From Alligator mississippiensis (Eukaryota; Chordata; Crocodylia; Alligatoridae): a DNA stretch of 64,000 nt. Under the pieces are notes generated by a model. That model was given only the letters and a program-made list of their open reading frames with translations. It did not search any database and was not told the origin of the DNA. Every line of letters starts with the position of its first letter. Within the stretch, counting starts at the first letter, position 1. Position numbers and translations under genes: made by a program. The stretch spans positions 42,639,892 to 42,703,891 of the forward strand of contig NC_081835.1 of assembly GCF_030867095.1 (NCBI RefSeq). Reading direction: 5' to 3'. Of this stretch, positions 1 through 10,039 are shown piece by piece.

Positions 1-101
1 CAAAGGGTCCCAGCAAGATAAGCCTCCAAACGCTTCTTGAATGAGTCCAGAGTAGATGCCTGCACCACCTCTGGAGGGAGTCTATTCCAGCTCTTGGGGG
101 C

Positions 102-602
102 TCAGACAATAAAGAAATTTTTCCTTATGCCCAGCCTAAAATGGTCTTGGAGGAGTTTATGACTGTTGGTCCTTGTTTTTCCTTGGGGTGCTCTGGTAAA
201 CAGACGTTCTCCCAGGTCCTGATGTACACTCCTTATATACTTATAAGCAGCCACCAGTTCCCCCCTGAGCCTGCGCTTTTCCAGGCTGAAGAGTCCCATA
301 GCTCTCAGCCTCTCTTCGTAAGGCCTGTTCTCTTGCCCTCTGATCATGTGCGTGGCTCTCCTCTGGACTCTCTCAAGCTTCTCCACATCCTTCTTGAATT
401 GTGGAGCCCAGAATTGGATGCAGTTCTCCAGCTGTGGCCTCACCAAGGCCAAGTACAGTAGGAGAATGACATCCTGAGATTTACTTGAGAAGCATCTATG
501 GATGCAAGCCAGAGTATTGTTTGCTTTGCCAGCTGCAACATCGCATTGGTGGCTCATGTTCATCTTGTGGTCAATCATGACCCCCAAGTCTCTTTCAGCC
601 AT
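102..602 (-). pseudogene. CR1 ORF2, C-terminal part
   Basis: A 166-codon minus-strand frame with the typical CR1 ORF2 tail: ERDLGVMIDHKMNMSHQC at the start, then LVRPQLENCIQFWAPQFKKD, LERVQRRATHMIRG, and a basic end resembling RLGIRKNFF. In the family this segment follows the RT thumb and has no known catalytic role. It lies downstream of the RT fragment at 777-1589 in a different frame, with a damaged stretch (603-776) between them. The antisense frame at 141-461 is a shadow. Confidence 0.9.
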
Positions 603-776
603 GGTGCTAGCAAGCGTAGCACTGCCATGCCTATAAGCATGCTGCGGGTTTTTTCTCCTGAAGGTTTTTTCTCCTGAAGTATTTATCTATATTGAATGTC
701 ATCAGGTTAGTATCTTCCCACTTACTAAGTTTATCCATGTTAGCCTGGATCACTAGCCTGTCCTCCAGTGTGGACG

Positions 777-1589
777 CTATCCCCTAAAGTTTAGTGTCAT
801 TGGCAAACTTAGCCAGTGTGCCAATGACACCAATGTCCACATCTTTAATAAGATGTTAAAAAGAACTGGTCCAAAGACAGAGCCTTGGGGGATGCCACTG
901 GTCACAGAGTAACATGATGATTTGCTACCATTGACCACTACTCTCTGGATCTGACCTCGGAGCCAATTACCCAGACATAGGACTGTGGTGAAGCCAAGGC
1001 CACAGTTGGCCAATATTTCTGTGAGGAGAATATAGGACACCAGATCAAAAGCTTTTTTAAAGTCCAGATATATAACATCAATCTCTTCTCCCTTGTCCAG
1101 GTGATAGGTCACCTGGTCATAGAAAGAGATGAGATTGGTCAGGCAAGATCTACCTGCAACAAACCTGTGCTGGCTATCCCTCAGGATGTTGCCTTCAGCC
1201 AGTTTATCCAGAAGGTTCTCCTTGATAATTTTCACCAGAATCTTACCTGGAATTGAGGTCAAGCTGATTGGCCTGTAATTCCCGAGATCAACTTTCTGCC
1301 CTTTCTTGAAGATGGGTACCACATTGACCTTCTTCCAGTCTTCAGGTACTTTGCCTGAGCACCACGAATTTTCAAATATTTTTGCCAATGGTTGGGCTAT
1401 GACACCTGTCAACTCCTTGAGTACTCTAGGGTGTAATCTGTCAGGACCAGCTGACTTTAAGGTGTCCAGCTTCTCGAGGTGATCCTTTACTAGGTCAACA
1501 CTGATGCTGGGTATAAATACATCCTCACCCTGGCCATCCCGCATCTTGCTAGGCAGGGCTATCCCATCGGACTGATGAAAGACTGACAC
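777..1589 (-). pseudogene. CR1 ORF2 reverse transcriptase domain
   Basis: A 270-codon minus-strand frame with the RT blocks in family order: LHPRVLKELTGVIAQPLAKIFE, WKKVNVVPIFKKG, NYRPISLTSIPGKI, IYLDFKKAFD (first catalytic Asp) and SGIPQGSVFGPVLFNI. After this block the reading frame shifts, and the box corresponding to FADD reads as FAND in the neighbouring frame (about 797-815), so one catalytic aspartate is lost. The region from about 1600 to 1950 links this domain to the endonuclease and has further breaks. An inactive copy of the enzyme that, in the family, performs target-primed reverse transcription. Confidence 0.93.
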
Positions 1590-1957
1590 AAAGTACCCAT
1601 TGAGTGGACTGGCCTTTTCCTAAGTGTCAGTTATCAGCTGTCCCATTTGGTTCAGCAGGGTCCAGTATTACCTTTGCTTTTTTTCCCGACTCCCCACATA
1701 TCTGAAAAATAACTTTTTGCTATCTTTGACATGTGTGGCCAGATGGAACTCGGTTGCAGCCTTGGCTTTCCTGATCCGCTCCCTGCAGGTACGGACCAGT
1801 GCTGAGTACTCCTCTTTGGTGGTACTTCCAACCTTTCATCCTTTCTAAGTCTCTCTTTTGAGGTGTAGGAGGTCCTCAAGTTCCCTGCTGAGCCAAGGGG
1901 GTTGCTGCACCCTTTTGCTACCCTTCCTCTGAGATGGGATGGTCATCCCTTGTGCTG

Positions 1958-2794
1958 TCAGGATCGCTCCCTTGAGGAGCAACCACTCCTCTTGGACTCC
2001 TCTGCCTGCGAGTCGTGGTCCCTTAGGGCCTCAACAATGAGCCTCCTGAGCTTGTCAAAGTCAGGTTTCCTGAAGTCAAGGACTTCTGTTTTGCTGATTG
2101 ACTTGCCAGCTTTGTGATGGATAGTAAAGGTGATCAGTTCATGGTCACTGTCACTCAGCTTTCCATCGATTCTTAGGTCACTGACTAGATCATCCCCTCT
2201 GGCCAGTACTAGGTCCAGCAATGCTTTACCTCTTGTCAGCCCATAGCCTTCTGGGGTCAGGTAGAGCTCATCCACGCACATGAGGAAGCTTTGCAACTGA
2301 TCGGATTTGGCCAAGTGCTCTTCCCATGAGATGTCCAGGTAGTTAAAGTCTCCCATGACAACCATGCACTGAGAGCATGCCGCCTCAGCCAGTTCCCTGG
2401 TGAATTCCTGGTCCAGCTCTTGTTTCTGGTTAGGTGGTCTGTAGTAGACTCCTACCATGATGTCCCCTGTGCCACATTCCCCACGTATTTTAACCCAGAG
2501 AGACTCCAGTCGTCTTTCCTGGGTGCCAATGTCAATTTGCAGGGATGTGTAGCAGTCTTTGACATAGAGAGTACCCGTACCCCTTTTATTTGCACGATCA
2601 CGCCTGTACAGGGTACAGCCATCTGTACGTGTGGTCCAGTCATAGGTGGAGTCCCACCAGGTCTCTGTTATCCCTATGATGTCATAGTCATTCTTGTTTA
2701 TCAGGAGGACCAGTTCCTCCTCTTTATTCCCCAAGCTCCTGGTATTGGTATACAGGCAGGCAAGTGTCCCATTGAGGGCCCTTGCCTTCCCCAC
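1958..2794 (-). pseudogene. CR1 ORF2 AP-like endonuclease domain
   Basis: A 278-codon frame with the hallmarks of the exonuclease-endonuclease-phosphatase fold of LINEs: CLYTNTRSLGNK at the N-terminus, ITETWWD (catalytic Glu), VGVYYRPPNQ, MVVMGDFNYLDISW, LDLVLARGDD and a C-terminal SDSDHELITF (catalytic Asp-His). All the visible catalytic boxes are kept, so this is the best preserved part of the copy. In the family the domain nicks the target DNA to prime reverse transcription. Confidence 0.93.
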
Positions 2795-3193
2795 AGATCA
2801 TTCCATGGCTAGGGTATGGGTGGGTTCCCTCGAGAGCCTTAGTCTGCTGGATTTACAAGGGTTGCCCAGTGGGCTTGCAGTGGCGGAAATCCCCCCAACC
2901 CCTGGTGGGCTCAGTTTAAAGCCCGGTTAAGCAGGTCAGCCAGTCTGGCTGAGAAGAGCCTCCTCCCCAGTGGAGTGAGGTGGAGGCCATCTCTCCCCAG
3001 CAGACCACTGCCTCTCTCACCAAAGGGTGGCCTGTGATCTTGGAAGCTGAAGCCTTCATGATGACACCAGCTCCGCAATCATTGGCTGACTACCTCAACA
3101 TGTCTCTCCCTCCTCAGCCCATGACCCACAACCAGGAGGAGCGAGGAAAAGACCACCTGCACCCCCTATCCCCTATGCTCCGCTCCCAGAGCC

Positions 3194-3950
3194 CTAGTCT
3201 CTCATGACTTGGTTGGGATTGCTCCGAGCTGTGCCATTTGTGCTCACATGAACGAGGAACATAGGATAGAAGGCCAGAGAATCTTTGGGATCCTCTTGGC
3301 TATGTCCCAGATGCAAGCCCCTGGGAAATAGCAGACCTCCCAGGCTAGGGGGTTGGGGCGGCAGATTGCCCCCTCGGAGGGAGTCTCCCATAACGAGTAC
3401 TCTGCATTTCATTTTAGAGAGAGTAGGGGTGGGTGATCCTCCATTGCCTACAGAAGCTGGCATCTCTGCAGGCTCTACTGGGGCTGCAAGAGGTTTGTAT
3501 CTGTTGCAAAGTCCCAGAGGGGAGGCGACCTTGGTGTGGCGGGCCTTGGGGCCCTTGACCACCCTGGTCCAACCCCCTGGCTGGACAGTACGGGAGATCC
3601 CCGAGTTCTCCCTTGTCCTGGGAGGTGACCTTGTTCTACCCTCCACCTCCAGGGGGTGAAGGGCCTGGCAGTAGGAATCTGTCTCCTGCTCGCCACTGCA
3701 GCCTGGAGCTCCTCAATCTGACACCCCAGAGACTCCAAAGTGGAACAAACCCCGCAAGGGGAGATGGCCGTGCTCCTGGTCCCATGAGTCTGGAACCGTG
3801 CCAGGCAGCCCCCACAGCCAAGAGCGAGAAGCTCTGTCTGTGTGGAGCCTGGAACCATGGGCTCCATCTGGGTGGAGGCCTCTGAGGTGCCAGAAGGAAG
3901 GCCGCAGACTCCGAGGGGACCCTCAGGGTACAGTGTGTGCCCATCCACAT
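3194..3950 (-). pseudogene. CR1 ORF1 remnant with SGNH-esterase motif
   Basis: Upstream of ORF2 the minus strand keeps an ORF1 relic. The frame at 3194-3646 contains CRVLVMGDSLRGGN (3375-3405) and, near the end, FLVHVSTNGTARSNP (3229-3257). These correspond to the GDS block and the HVGTND-like block of the SGNH-esterase domain known in CR1-type ORF1 proteins. The overlapping frame at 3475-3948 has VCSTLESLGCQIEELQAAV, a short heptad-like stretch resembling the ORF1 N-terminal coiled coil. The two frames are not continuous, so at least one frameshift is present. Confidence 0.7.
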
Positions 3951-4200
3951 CATGCCGCTGGGAGGCTGGCTACTGATGGGACTAGCATCCCTAGGGCTTA
4001 CTGGCGGGGCCTCAGGCCCTCCTGCTCACCCTCCTGCACAAACTCCCATACTAACTCACATGCTGGGCAGACAAGTGCGTCTGTTTGTGTGTCCTGTTTG
4101 TGAGGCTCTGGTCATGTGGTTCCCTGGGGGGCTGGGCGAAGTAGGAGCTGGGGTGGGGCTAGACCCTCCTTGGCTCCTCTCAGCTGCCTCCCTGCAGCTG

Positions 4201-4480
4201 AGCTGGGCTAGTCCACTGCACAGTGAACTCCACAGGCTGAGGACACCAGTGACCCCTTCATCAGCTGGGAGGACTGCACCAAGCCACCAGCAACATCAGC
4301 CTGACACGTGGCAAGCCCCATTCTGGGGGGAAGGCCTTTCTTGCGGCAGCCCCTGCCCTTGCCCCCGACCTCAGTCCTGGCCTCTTCCCCTTCCCCACCT
4401 CCCTGCCTTGTCTGCCTGCCCTCCCCTGGCCCTGGGCTCACCCCCCCGCCCCCCCCAGCATGTAGAGAGGTGGGAAATAG
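4201..4480. other. GC-rich stretch, no gene
   Basis: Pyrimidine-rich and C-rich DNA with homopolymeric C runs at about 4441-4456. It may include the last of the CR1 5' UTR, but I see no boundary. No coding signal. Confidence 0.5.
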
Positions 4481-4970
4481 TGCAAAACTTTATTGAGCAG
4501 CCTGTGCCCCTGCAGTTGGGTGAGCACAGGACTCTCACCCCTTGAGGAATGTATTGATGCTGGTAGTGATGTCCTTCTCAGCAACAGGGGGGCAGGGGCA
4601 TGTAGTACTGCCACAGGTAGCCCTCCAGGTGGTGGCAGAGGTTGTGGAACAGCTAGGTTTGCCCCCCATGCCATCATAGCCCAGAGTCCCAAACCAGGAG
4701 TGCAGGAGTGCCTGGGGCACTATGAGGATCAACAGCAGCAAGCATAGTGGGTCAGGCACCCCTTGGACTGCACAAACAGCTCATCTTGCACTGCCTGGGA
4801 CACATGTAGCAGGGACATGCTTGGGAAGCAGTGGTAGTGCAGCAGAGGGCTGGCTTGTGGTGCCTCCGTAGAGGACTGCCATGGACAGTGGGGATGCTAG
4901 CTCAGGGATGCCACTAATACCCACCGCCAGGGCACTCTGGCTGCACTGGCTGCACCAGAGGCACACCATT
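4481..4970 (-). other. Possible decayed minus-strand transcription unit
   Basis: The minus strand has a canonical AATAAA (plus coordinates 4489-4494) and, to its right, several short broken frames (4535-4759, 4781-4969). One reads ...ITTSINTFLKG before a stop at about 4535. No family is recognised. The layout, with a divergent frame starting at 4881 on the other strand, resembles the two divergent genes of some DNA transposons such as Harbinger, but no transposase motif is visible. This is inference only. Confidence 0.25.
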
Positions 4971-5882
4971 GATTGGACCCTACTTCTCCAGCAGCTGGTG
5001 GCAGTGGCGGAGGAGCTGGTGGAGGATGCACAGGCCTGTCAGGATGAGGATTTGGCCTGGGAGGAGAGGTGGTGGGCAGAGGACATCGCCAGGAAGGAGG
5101 CATTCTGGGCCAAGCTCCTGGCTATGGAGTGGGAACAGATCCAGGTTCTGCTGAACCAAAATACTATCTTGGTCTGGGCCGTGCAGGGCATGGACAATGA
5201 CTACCAGATCCTAGACACCATCCTGGGCCTGGTGGACTCATTCATGCCTGCTGCTGCCTGGCTCCAGAAACCAGGCCCCACAGGCACCCTGGCAACTGCC
5301 TGCTGCCCCAAAACAGGCCCCCATCTGGGCCTGGGTCCTCTGCCACCTCCAGCTGACAGGAGCCCCTGGCTTAACTCCCCCAAGGTCCACTGCCACCCTG
5401 CCCTCACCCCCACCTGGACCCAGGCCTACTGCTCACCCCAGCTCCATGCAGGTGCAGAGCTAGAGCAGCCAGCAGTGGGGACAGGACCCCATGCCAGCCC
5501 TGCTGGCCATGGACAGCCCCCAGCAGCAGGGGTGCTGTCCACGCCGGAGGACGAGCAGCTGCTCTCACCCAGGGCCAGCCCTCCACCCACTGCATGCACC
5601 ACAGCATGCACACCCATGGGGGACCAGCCCAAGGCCATGGTACTGGCCACCTGCCCCCTAGGTGCCCCCATCTCCTGGCCCCCCACTCCAGGACACCAAA
5701 AAACCCATTTTGTATATAGTTTCACTGGGAAGAGGGCAGGAAGGGTGGGTGGTGGAGGGACTGTGTTGCAGAGGGAGGGGGGAGGGGGGCTGTATGTGTT
5801 GAGTGGGGGGTGGGGTGAGGGATGGGGTGTGTGTGATGTGAGGGGAATAAAGATTTCTTCTTTGGCTATGTGTCCGCCATGA
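4881..5882 (+). CDS. Uncharacterised 333-aa protein, Trp/Glu-rich helix plus Pro-rich tail
   Basis: An open frame of 333 codons whose ATG sits in a good initiation context (GCCATGG). Residues about 20-115 look helical and charged, with repeated Trp-Glu pairs (EDLAWEERWWAEDIARKEAFW, then LLAMEWEQIQVLLNQN), like the leucine/tryptophan-rich C-terminal part of Myb/SANT-type accessory proteins of DNA transposons. Residues about 125-270 are Pro/Ala/Thr-rich and low in complexity, and the end is Gly-rich. An AATAAA at 5846-5851 lies before the stop, so the present stop is probably not the original one and a frameshift near 5690-5720 is possible. It is not a shadow of CR1 or of the ERV. I do not recognise the family; it may be a domesticated or dead transposon gene. 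Confidence 0.4.
   Translation: MDSGDASSGMPLIPTARALWLHWLHQRHTIDWTLLLQQLVAVAEELVEDAQACQDEDLAWEERWWAEDIARKEAFWAKLLAMEWEQIQVLLNQNTILVWAVQGMDNDYQILDTILGLVDSFMPAAAWLQKPGPTGTLATACCPKTGPHLGLGPLPPPADRSPWLNSPKVHCHPALTPTWTQAYCSPQLHAGAELEQPAVGTGPHASPAGHGQPPAAGVLSTPEDEQLLSPRASPPPTACTTACTPMGDQPKAMVLATCPLGAPISWPPTPGHQKTHFVYSFTGKRAGRVGGGGTVLQREGGGGLYVLSGGWGEGWGVCDVRGIKISSLAMCPP
5846..5851 (+). promoter_or_regulatory. Canonical poly(A) signal AATAAA
   Basis: AATAAA followed by a T-rich stretch (TTTCTTCTTTGG). It could end a transcript of the frame starting at 4881. Confidence 0.45.
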
Positions 5883-6189
5883 GAGTGATGCTGGGGGTGG
5901 GCAGGGTGTAGGGAGTGTGTGGGCAGCAGGGCAGGTGGGATAGAATGGGGAGTGCTAAGGTGGTCAGCTAGAGCCTCCCACACCCAGTGCCCTGGCACTG
6001 GGTGTTGGAAACTACAGCCAGTGGGCAAAGGTAATCTCTAGGGGTCAGGGATCAAGGACCACAACCTAGAACCCTGCTTTCCCTCTTAGCTATCTGCACT
6101 AGGGTGCTAGAGATAGCTAATTCTTGATTAGATTAGTTCTGGGCAAGATGATAAAAGTAAGCATTATGCTTGATTCTGTTGCTACTCCC
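5883..6189. other. Boundary between unknown ORF and ERV, no gene
   Basis: Purine-rich then mixed sequence with a small inverted repeat (CCCAGTGCCCTGGCACTGGG at 5984-6003). I find no LTR end and no tRNA primer-binding site here, so the left ERV boundary is undefined. Confidence 0.4.
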
Positions 6190-7077
6190 ACAGAGCTGAT
6201 GCCTGCAGCACTGCAGCATTTTGTGAAGTAGCTGAAAATTGATAAGAAGGACCCTTGCCAAACCTAGAGATTTGCTGGCCCTGATGCATGGCTAAACTTC
6301 TGCAAGTCTTAGGAGCTGGTAGTCGCGGCAGTTAAACCAAAACTGTCTCAGAGAGAGAAAAAGGTGGCACTTATTTAGGGTCTATTGCAGGTGAGCCAAG
6401 CCTTACATAAGGAGATTCAAGAGTAACAAAGAATTGTAGAGGAAGAAAAAGTTAGGTCTGCTGCCTTAGTAGAGGAGGAAAGGGTTAAATCTGTTGTCTT
6501 AATTAAGGAGGAGAAATCTAAGTCTCCTTGGTAAAGGAGATAGAGAACTGGAAGACCAATGCACAGGTTGTTACCATCCAGAATTTAAGTTTGCTTAATT
6601 TTTCTCAGGAGAAGGAAAGGAGGGAGAGAGCAGACATATAAGAGACAAAAGAATGGAAAAGTAAAACAGGAAGTGGCGGGGGTGGGGGGTGCATCCTTTT
6701 AGAACAATCAAACCAGGATGTAAAGGGTTGGTCAGATCACTCAATGCCAGCAGGAGATTGCCTGCCTGCAGGCTCAGCTAAAAGTCAGCTGTGGGATTGT
6801 AGCTGCTATTCACCCTCAGGTTGCTAGCTTTGCTGAGGATGATTCTCATCTATACCTACTCCCATATGAGCATAACTGTTGCATAAACATAGAAGCTTTG
6901 GGGAAAAGCAAGGAAGCTGCTTTGTACTTGGCCCTTCCAGGAGGGGATGGGCTAGCAGCTCTGGAGCCTAGTGCCCCTATGGCACCAGTGACTATGCAAT
7001 CTACCCAAAGGATGGATGCCCATGGAGGGTTAATTGGCACTGACATGAGAACTGAGAGCTCACCCCTTTCACCCACT
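6190..7077 (+). pseudogene. ERV gag, N-terminal part (split)
   Basis: Scattered plus-strand frames with charged, coiled-coil-like composition (repeated EEE/K segments at about 6340-6560), broken by many stops. It is joined in position to gag sequence that resumes at 11277, on the other side of the CR1 insertion. Assignment to gag rests on this position and on composition, since no matrix motif is diagnostic. Confidence 0.45.
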
Positions 7078-7743
7078 CATAGATTCATAGATGTAGGGTC
7101 AGAAGGGACCTTGCAGATCTTCTAGTCCGACCCCCAGCCCTGGGCAGGTGAGAAAATTGTGCTCAAATGACCCCAGCTAGGTAATCGTCAAGCCTCCTCT
7201 TAAAGACCCCCAAGGTAAGAGCCAGCACTACTTCCCTTGGAAGTTGGTTCCAGATCCTAGCCGCCCTAACTGTGAAGTAGTGCCTTCTAATGTCTAGTCT
7301 GAACCTACTCTCTAAAAACTTATGGCCGTTATTTCTTGTTACTCCGGGGGGCGCTCGGGGGAACAAGGTCTCTCCCATTCTCCGCTGGTCCCCCCCTAGT
7401 AAGTTTATAGACGGCCACCAGGTCCCCTTTCAGCTTTCTCTTGTGAAGGCTGAACAGGTTAAGGTCCTGTACCCTCTCCTCGTAGGGTCTGTCCTGCTGT
7501 CCCCGGATCATGCAAGTGGCCCTCCTTTGGACCCTCTCAATGCTGTCCACATCCCTCCTGAAATGCGGCACCCAGAACTGGACGCAGTACTCCAACTGTG
7601 GCCTGACCAGTGTCGCATAGAGGGGGAGAATCACCTCCTTGGCCCTGCTTGTGATGCATCTGTGGATGCACAACAAGGTGCAGTTAGCCCTACTGAACAT
7701 GTCCTTGCATTGGCAGCCCAGGTTCATCTTGGAGTCAATAATC
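7078..7743 (-). mobile_element. CR1 LINE, outer copy, 3' segment
   Basis: The 3' part of a CR1 inserted in ERV gag. It starts with the terminal CATAGATTCATAGATG block and carries the ORF2 C-terminal frame at 7329-7745 (MIIDSKMNLGCQC, LVRPQLEYCVQFWVPHFRRD, ERVQRRATCMIRG). The sequence stops inside GGAGTCAATAAT, where another CR1 begins; its continuation is at 8973. Confidence 0.9.
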
Positions 7744-8945
7744 ATACAATCATAGAATCATAGAAGTGGGTCGGAAGGGACCTTGCAGATCTTCAAGTCC
7801 GACCCCCTGCCTGGGCAGGAGGAAAACTGAGCTCGAATGACCCCAGCCAGGTAGGCATCGAGCTGCTGCTTAAAGACCCCCAGGGTAGGAGCCAGCACCA
7901 CTTCCCTTGGAAGTCGGTTCCAGATCCTAGCCGCCCTAACTGTGAAGCAGTTCTTACGGATGTCTAATCTAAACCTACTCTCCAACAACTTGTGGCGGTT
8001 ATTCCTTGTTATCCCGGGGGGCGCTACGGGAAACAAGGTCTCCCCCAAACCCTTCTGGTCCCCCCTAGTCAGTTTATAGATGGTCACAAGGTTCCCCCTC
8101 AGCCTTCTCTTGTGACGGCTGAACAGGTTCAGGTCCCGTAGCCTCTCATTGCAGGGTCTGCCCTGCTGTCCCTGGATCACGCGGGTGGCCCTCCTCTGGA
8201 CCCTCTCAATGTTGTCCACATCCCTCTTGAAGTGGGGTGCCCAGAACTGGACACAGTACTCCAGCTGTGGCCTGACCAGTGTCGCGTAGAGGGGGAGGAT
8301 CACCTCTTTGGCCCTACTTGAGATGCACCTGTGGATGCACGATAGGGTCCGGTTAGCCCTGCCTACTGTGACCTCGTATTGTCGGCCCATGTTCATCTTG
8401 GAGTCAGTGATGACTCCAAGATCCCTTTCTGCCTCCGTGCTCTCAAGAAGGGAGTTTCCCATTTTATAAGTGTGCTGCTGGTTACTACTGCCCAAGTGCA
8501 GCACCCTGCACTTGTCAGTATTGAAACGCATCCTGTTTTTGTTAGCCCATCCTTGCAACCTATCCAGGTCTTGCTGCAGTCTTTCCCTCCCTACTACCGT
8601 GCCCACCTCACCCCAAATTTTGGTATCATCAGCAAATTTGAACAGGTTGCTTTTCACCCCATCGTCCAAATCGCTGATAAAGAAATTGAACAGTGCGGGC
8701 CCAAGGACTGAGCCCTGGGGGACTCCGCTGCTCACTTCCCTCCAGGTCAAATATGACCTGTCCACCACCACCCTCTGAGTACGACCCTTCAGTCAATTTG
8801 CAATCCATCTGACCGTGTAGGCATCGATGCCACAGTCGCCTAGTTTTTCAATGAGGATGGGGTGGTTGACTGTCAAAGGCCTTGCTGAAGTGCAGAAAGA
8901 CTACATCCATGGCGACACCTGCATCCAATGCTTTTGTGACCTGAA
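7744..8945 (-). mobile_element. CR1 LINE, nested inner copy
   Basis: A 5'-truncated CR1 inserted into the older CR1. It begins at its 3' tip (ATACAATCATAGAATCATAG) and runs to about 8945, where the CR1 match ends in GTGACCTGA. About 27 bp of filler (8946-8972) follow before the outer copy resumes. It is closely similar to the copy at 42924-44178 and keeps a long frame, so it is the younger of the two nested elements. Confidence 0.9.
7758..8771 (-). pseudogene. CR1 ORF2, RT C-terminal half (inner copy)
   Basis: An uninterrupted 337-codon frame that includes SGVPQGSVLGPALFNFFISD, the catalytic FADDTKIWG box (8620-8642) and the full C-terminal region through WNRLPREVVLAPTLGVFK. The N-terminal fingers of the RT and the whole endonuclease are absent because of 5' truncation. 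The catalytic Asp pair is intact, but the element cannot be autonomous. The plus-strand frames at 8379-8711 and 8470-8778 are shadows. Confidence 0.92.
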
Positions 8946-8950
8946 TGATT

Positions 8951-10039
8951 CTAAGATCTGAATGACTCCAAGATAATGACTCCAAGATCTCTTTCTGCTA
9001 CTGTGCTTTCGAGAAGGGAGTTCCCCAGCCTATAGGTATGCTGCTGGTTCTTACTGCCCAAGTGCCGCACCCTGCACTTGTCAGTATTGAATCTCATCCT
9101 ATTCTCATTTGCCCACCCCTGTAACCTGTCTGGGTCAGGTATATCCTGTCCCTCCCTTCTAGCGTGCCCACCTCGCCCCAAACCTTGGTGTCATCCTCAA
9201 ATTTAAACAGGGTGCTTTTCACCCCTTCATTCAAGTCGCTAGTAAAGAAATTGAACAGTGCAGGTCCAAGAGCCAAGTGGGGGACTCCACTGCTCACATC
9301 CCTCCAGGTCGAATATGACCCATCCACCGCCACTCTCTGAGTGTGGCCCCTCAGCCAATTTGCTATCCATCTGACTGTGTAGGCATCAATGCCATAGTCA
9401 CTTAGCTTTTTAATGAGAATGGGGTGGGAGACAGCATAAAGGCCTTCCTGAAGTCCAGAAAGACTACATCCACCGCGACACCTGCATCCAATGATTTTGT
9501 GATCTGATCATAGACGGCAATCAGGTTGGTCTAACAGGACCTGCCCCTAATGAAACCATGCTGTTTGCCCCTGAGCATCATCCCCGCTGCTGGTCCTTCA
9601 CAGATGTGATAATTTTCTCAAAGAGTTTCTCCTTGATAATCTTCTCAAAGAGTTTCCCCAGGATCGAAGTAAGACTAATGGGCCTATAGTTGCCTGGGTC
9701 CTCCCTCCTCCCTTTTTTGAAGATGGGGACCACATTGGCCCTGTTCCAGTCATCTGGCACCTGGCCTGAGCACCATGAGTGCTCGTAAAGCCATGCCAGG
9801 GGCCCCACAATAACCCCTGCCAATTCCCTCAACACCTTGGGGTGGACAGCAGCTGGACCTGCTGATTTGAACATGTCCAGCCCCTCCAGAAGTTCTCTAA
9901 CTTGGTTCTCCCTGACCCTAGGTCTGGTGGAGTCTCTCCTGAGTCCGTCCTGAATCTCGGTGGGGGAGTCCTGGTCCCTGCACAAAAAAAATGGAGGCAA
10001 AGAAATGGTTGAAAAGGTCTGCTTTTTCCTCTGGTGCAA
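8951..10039 (-). pseudogene. CR1 ORF2 reverse transcriptase (outer copy), broken
   Basis: RT blocks are spread over three frames: 9578-10039 (LRELAGVIVGPLAWLYEHSW, WNRANVVPIFKKG, NYRPISLTSILGKLFEKIIK), 9094-9333 (SSGVP..LALGPALFNFFTSD, then FEDDTKVWG, where FADD has become FEDD) and 8951-9181 (RLQGWANENRMRFNTDKC). A short in-frame duplication of the LFEKII unit is visible near 9615-9655. Several frameshifts make it inactive. Confidence 0.88.

Larger units (their letters stand above)
1..4200 (-). mobile_element. CR1 LINE, nearly full length, decayed
   Basis: A CR1 non-LTR retrotransposon on the minus strand. Reading from right to left one meets a 5' region, an ORF1 remnant, the ORF2 endonuclease, the ORF2 reverse transcriptase, and the ORF2 C-terminal region with the start of the 3' UTR. 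The extreme 3' tip (the block with the repeated TCTATGA-type tail seen in the other copies) lies just outside the window, so the copy is cut by the window edge. The 5' limit is uncertain; element-like sequence fades in GC-rich DNA around 4200. ORF2 is spread over several frames and the RT box is altered, so the copy is dead. It belongs to the same subfamily as the copy at 35768-36616. Confidence 0.9.

Noticed and set aside
3285..3659. Plus-strand frame of 124 codons over the CR1 ORF1 region
   Set aside because: Antisense to the GDS and HVSTNGTAR motifs of ORF1.
3937..4545. 202-codon Pro-rich plus-strand frame
   Set aside because: Low-complexity GC-rich DNA at a CR1 5' end, with no domain and overlapping frames on both strands.
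5883..6189. 5' LTR and primer-binding site of the ERV
   Set aside because: No TG...CA limits, no matching 3' copy and no tRNA-complementary 18-mer were seen.
8379..8778. Plus-strand frames of 102-110 codons (also at 43555-43954)
   Set aside because: The same antisense frames recur in two CR1 copies, so they are shadows of conserved CR1 coding sequence.
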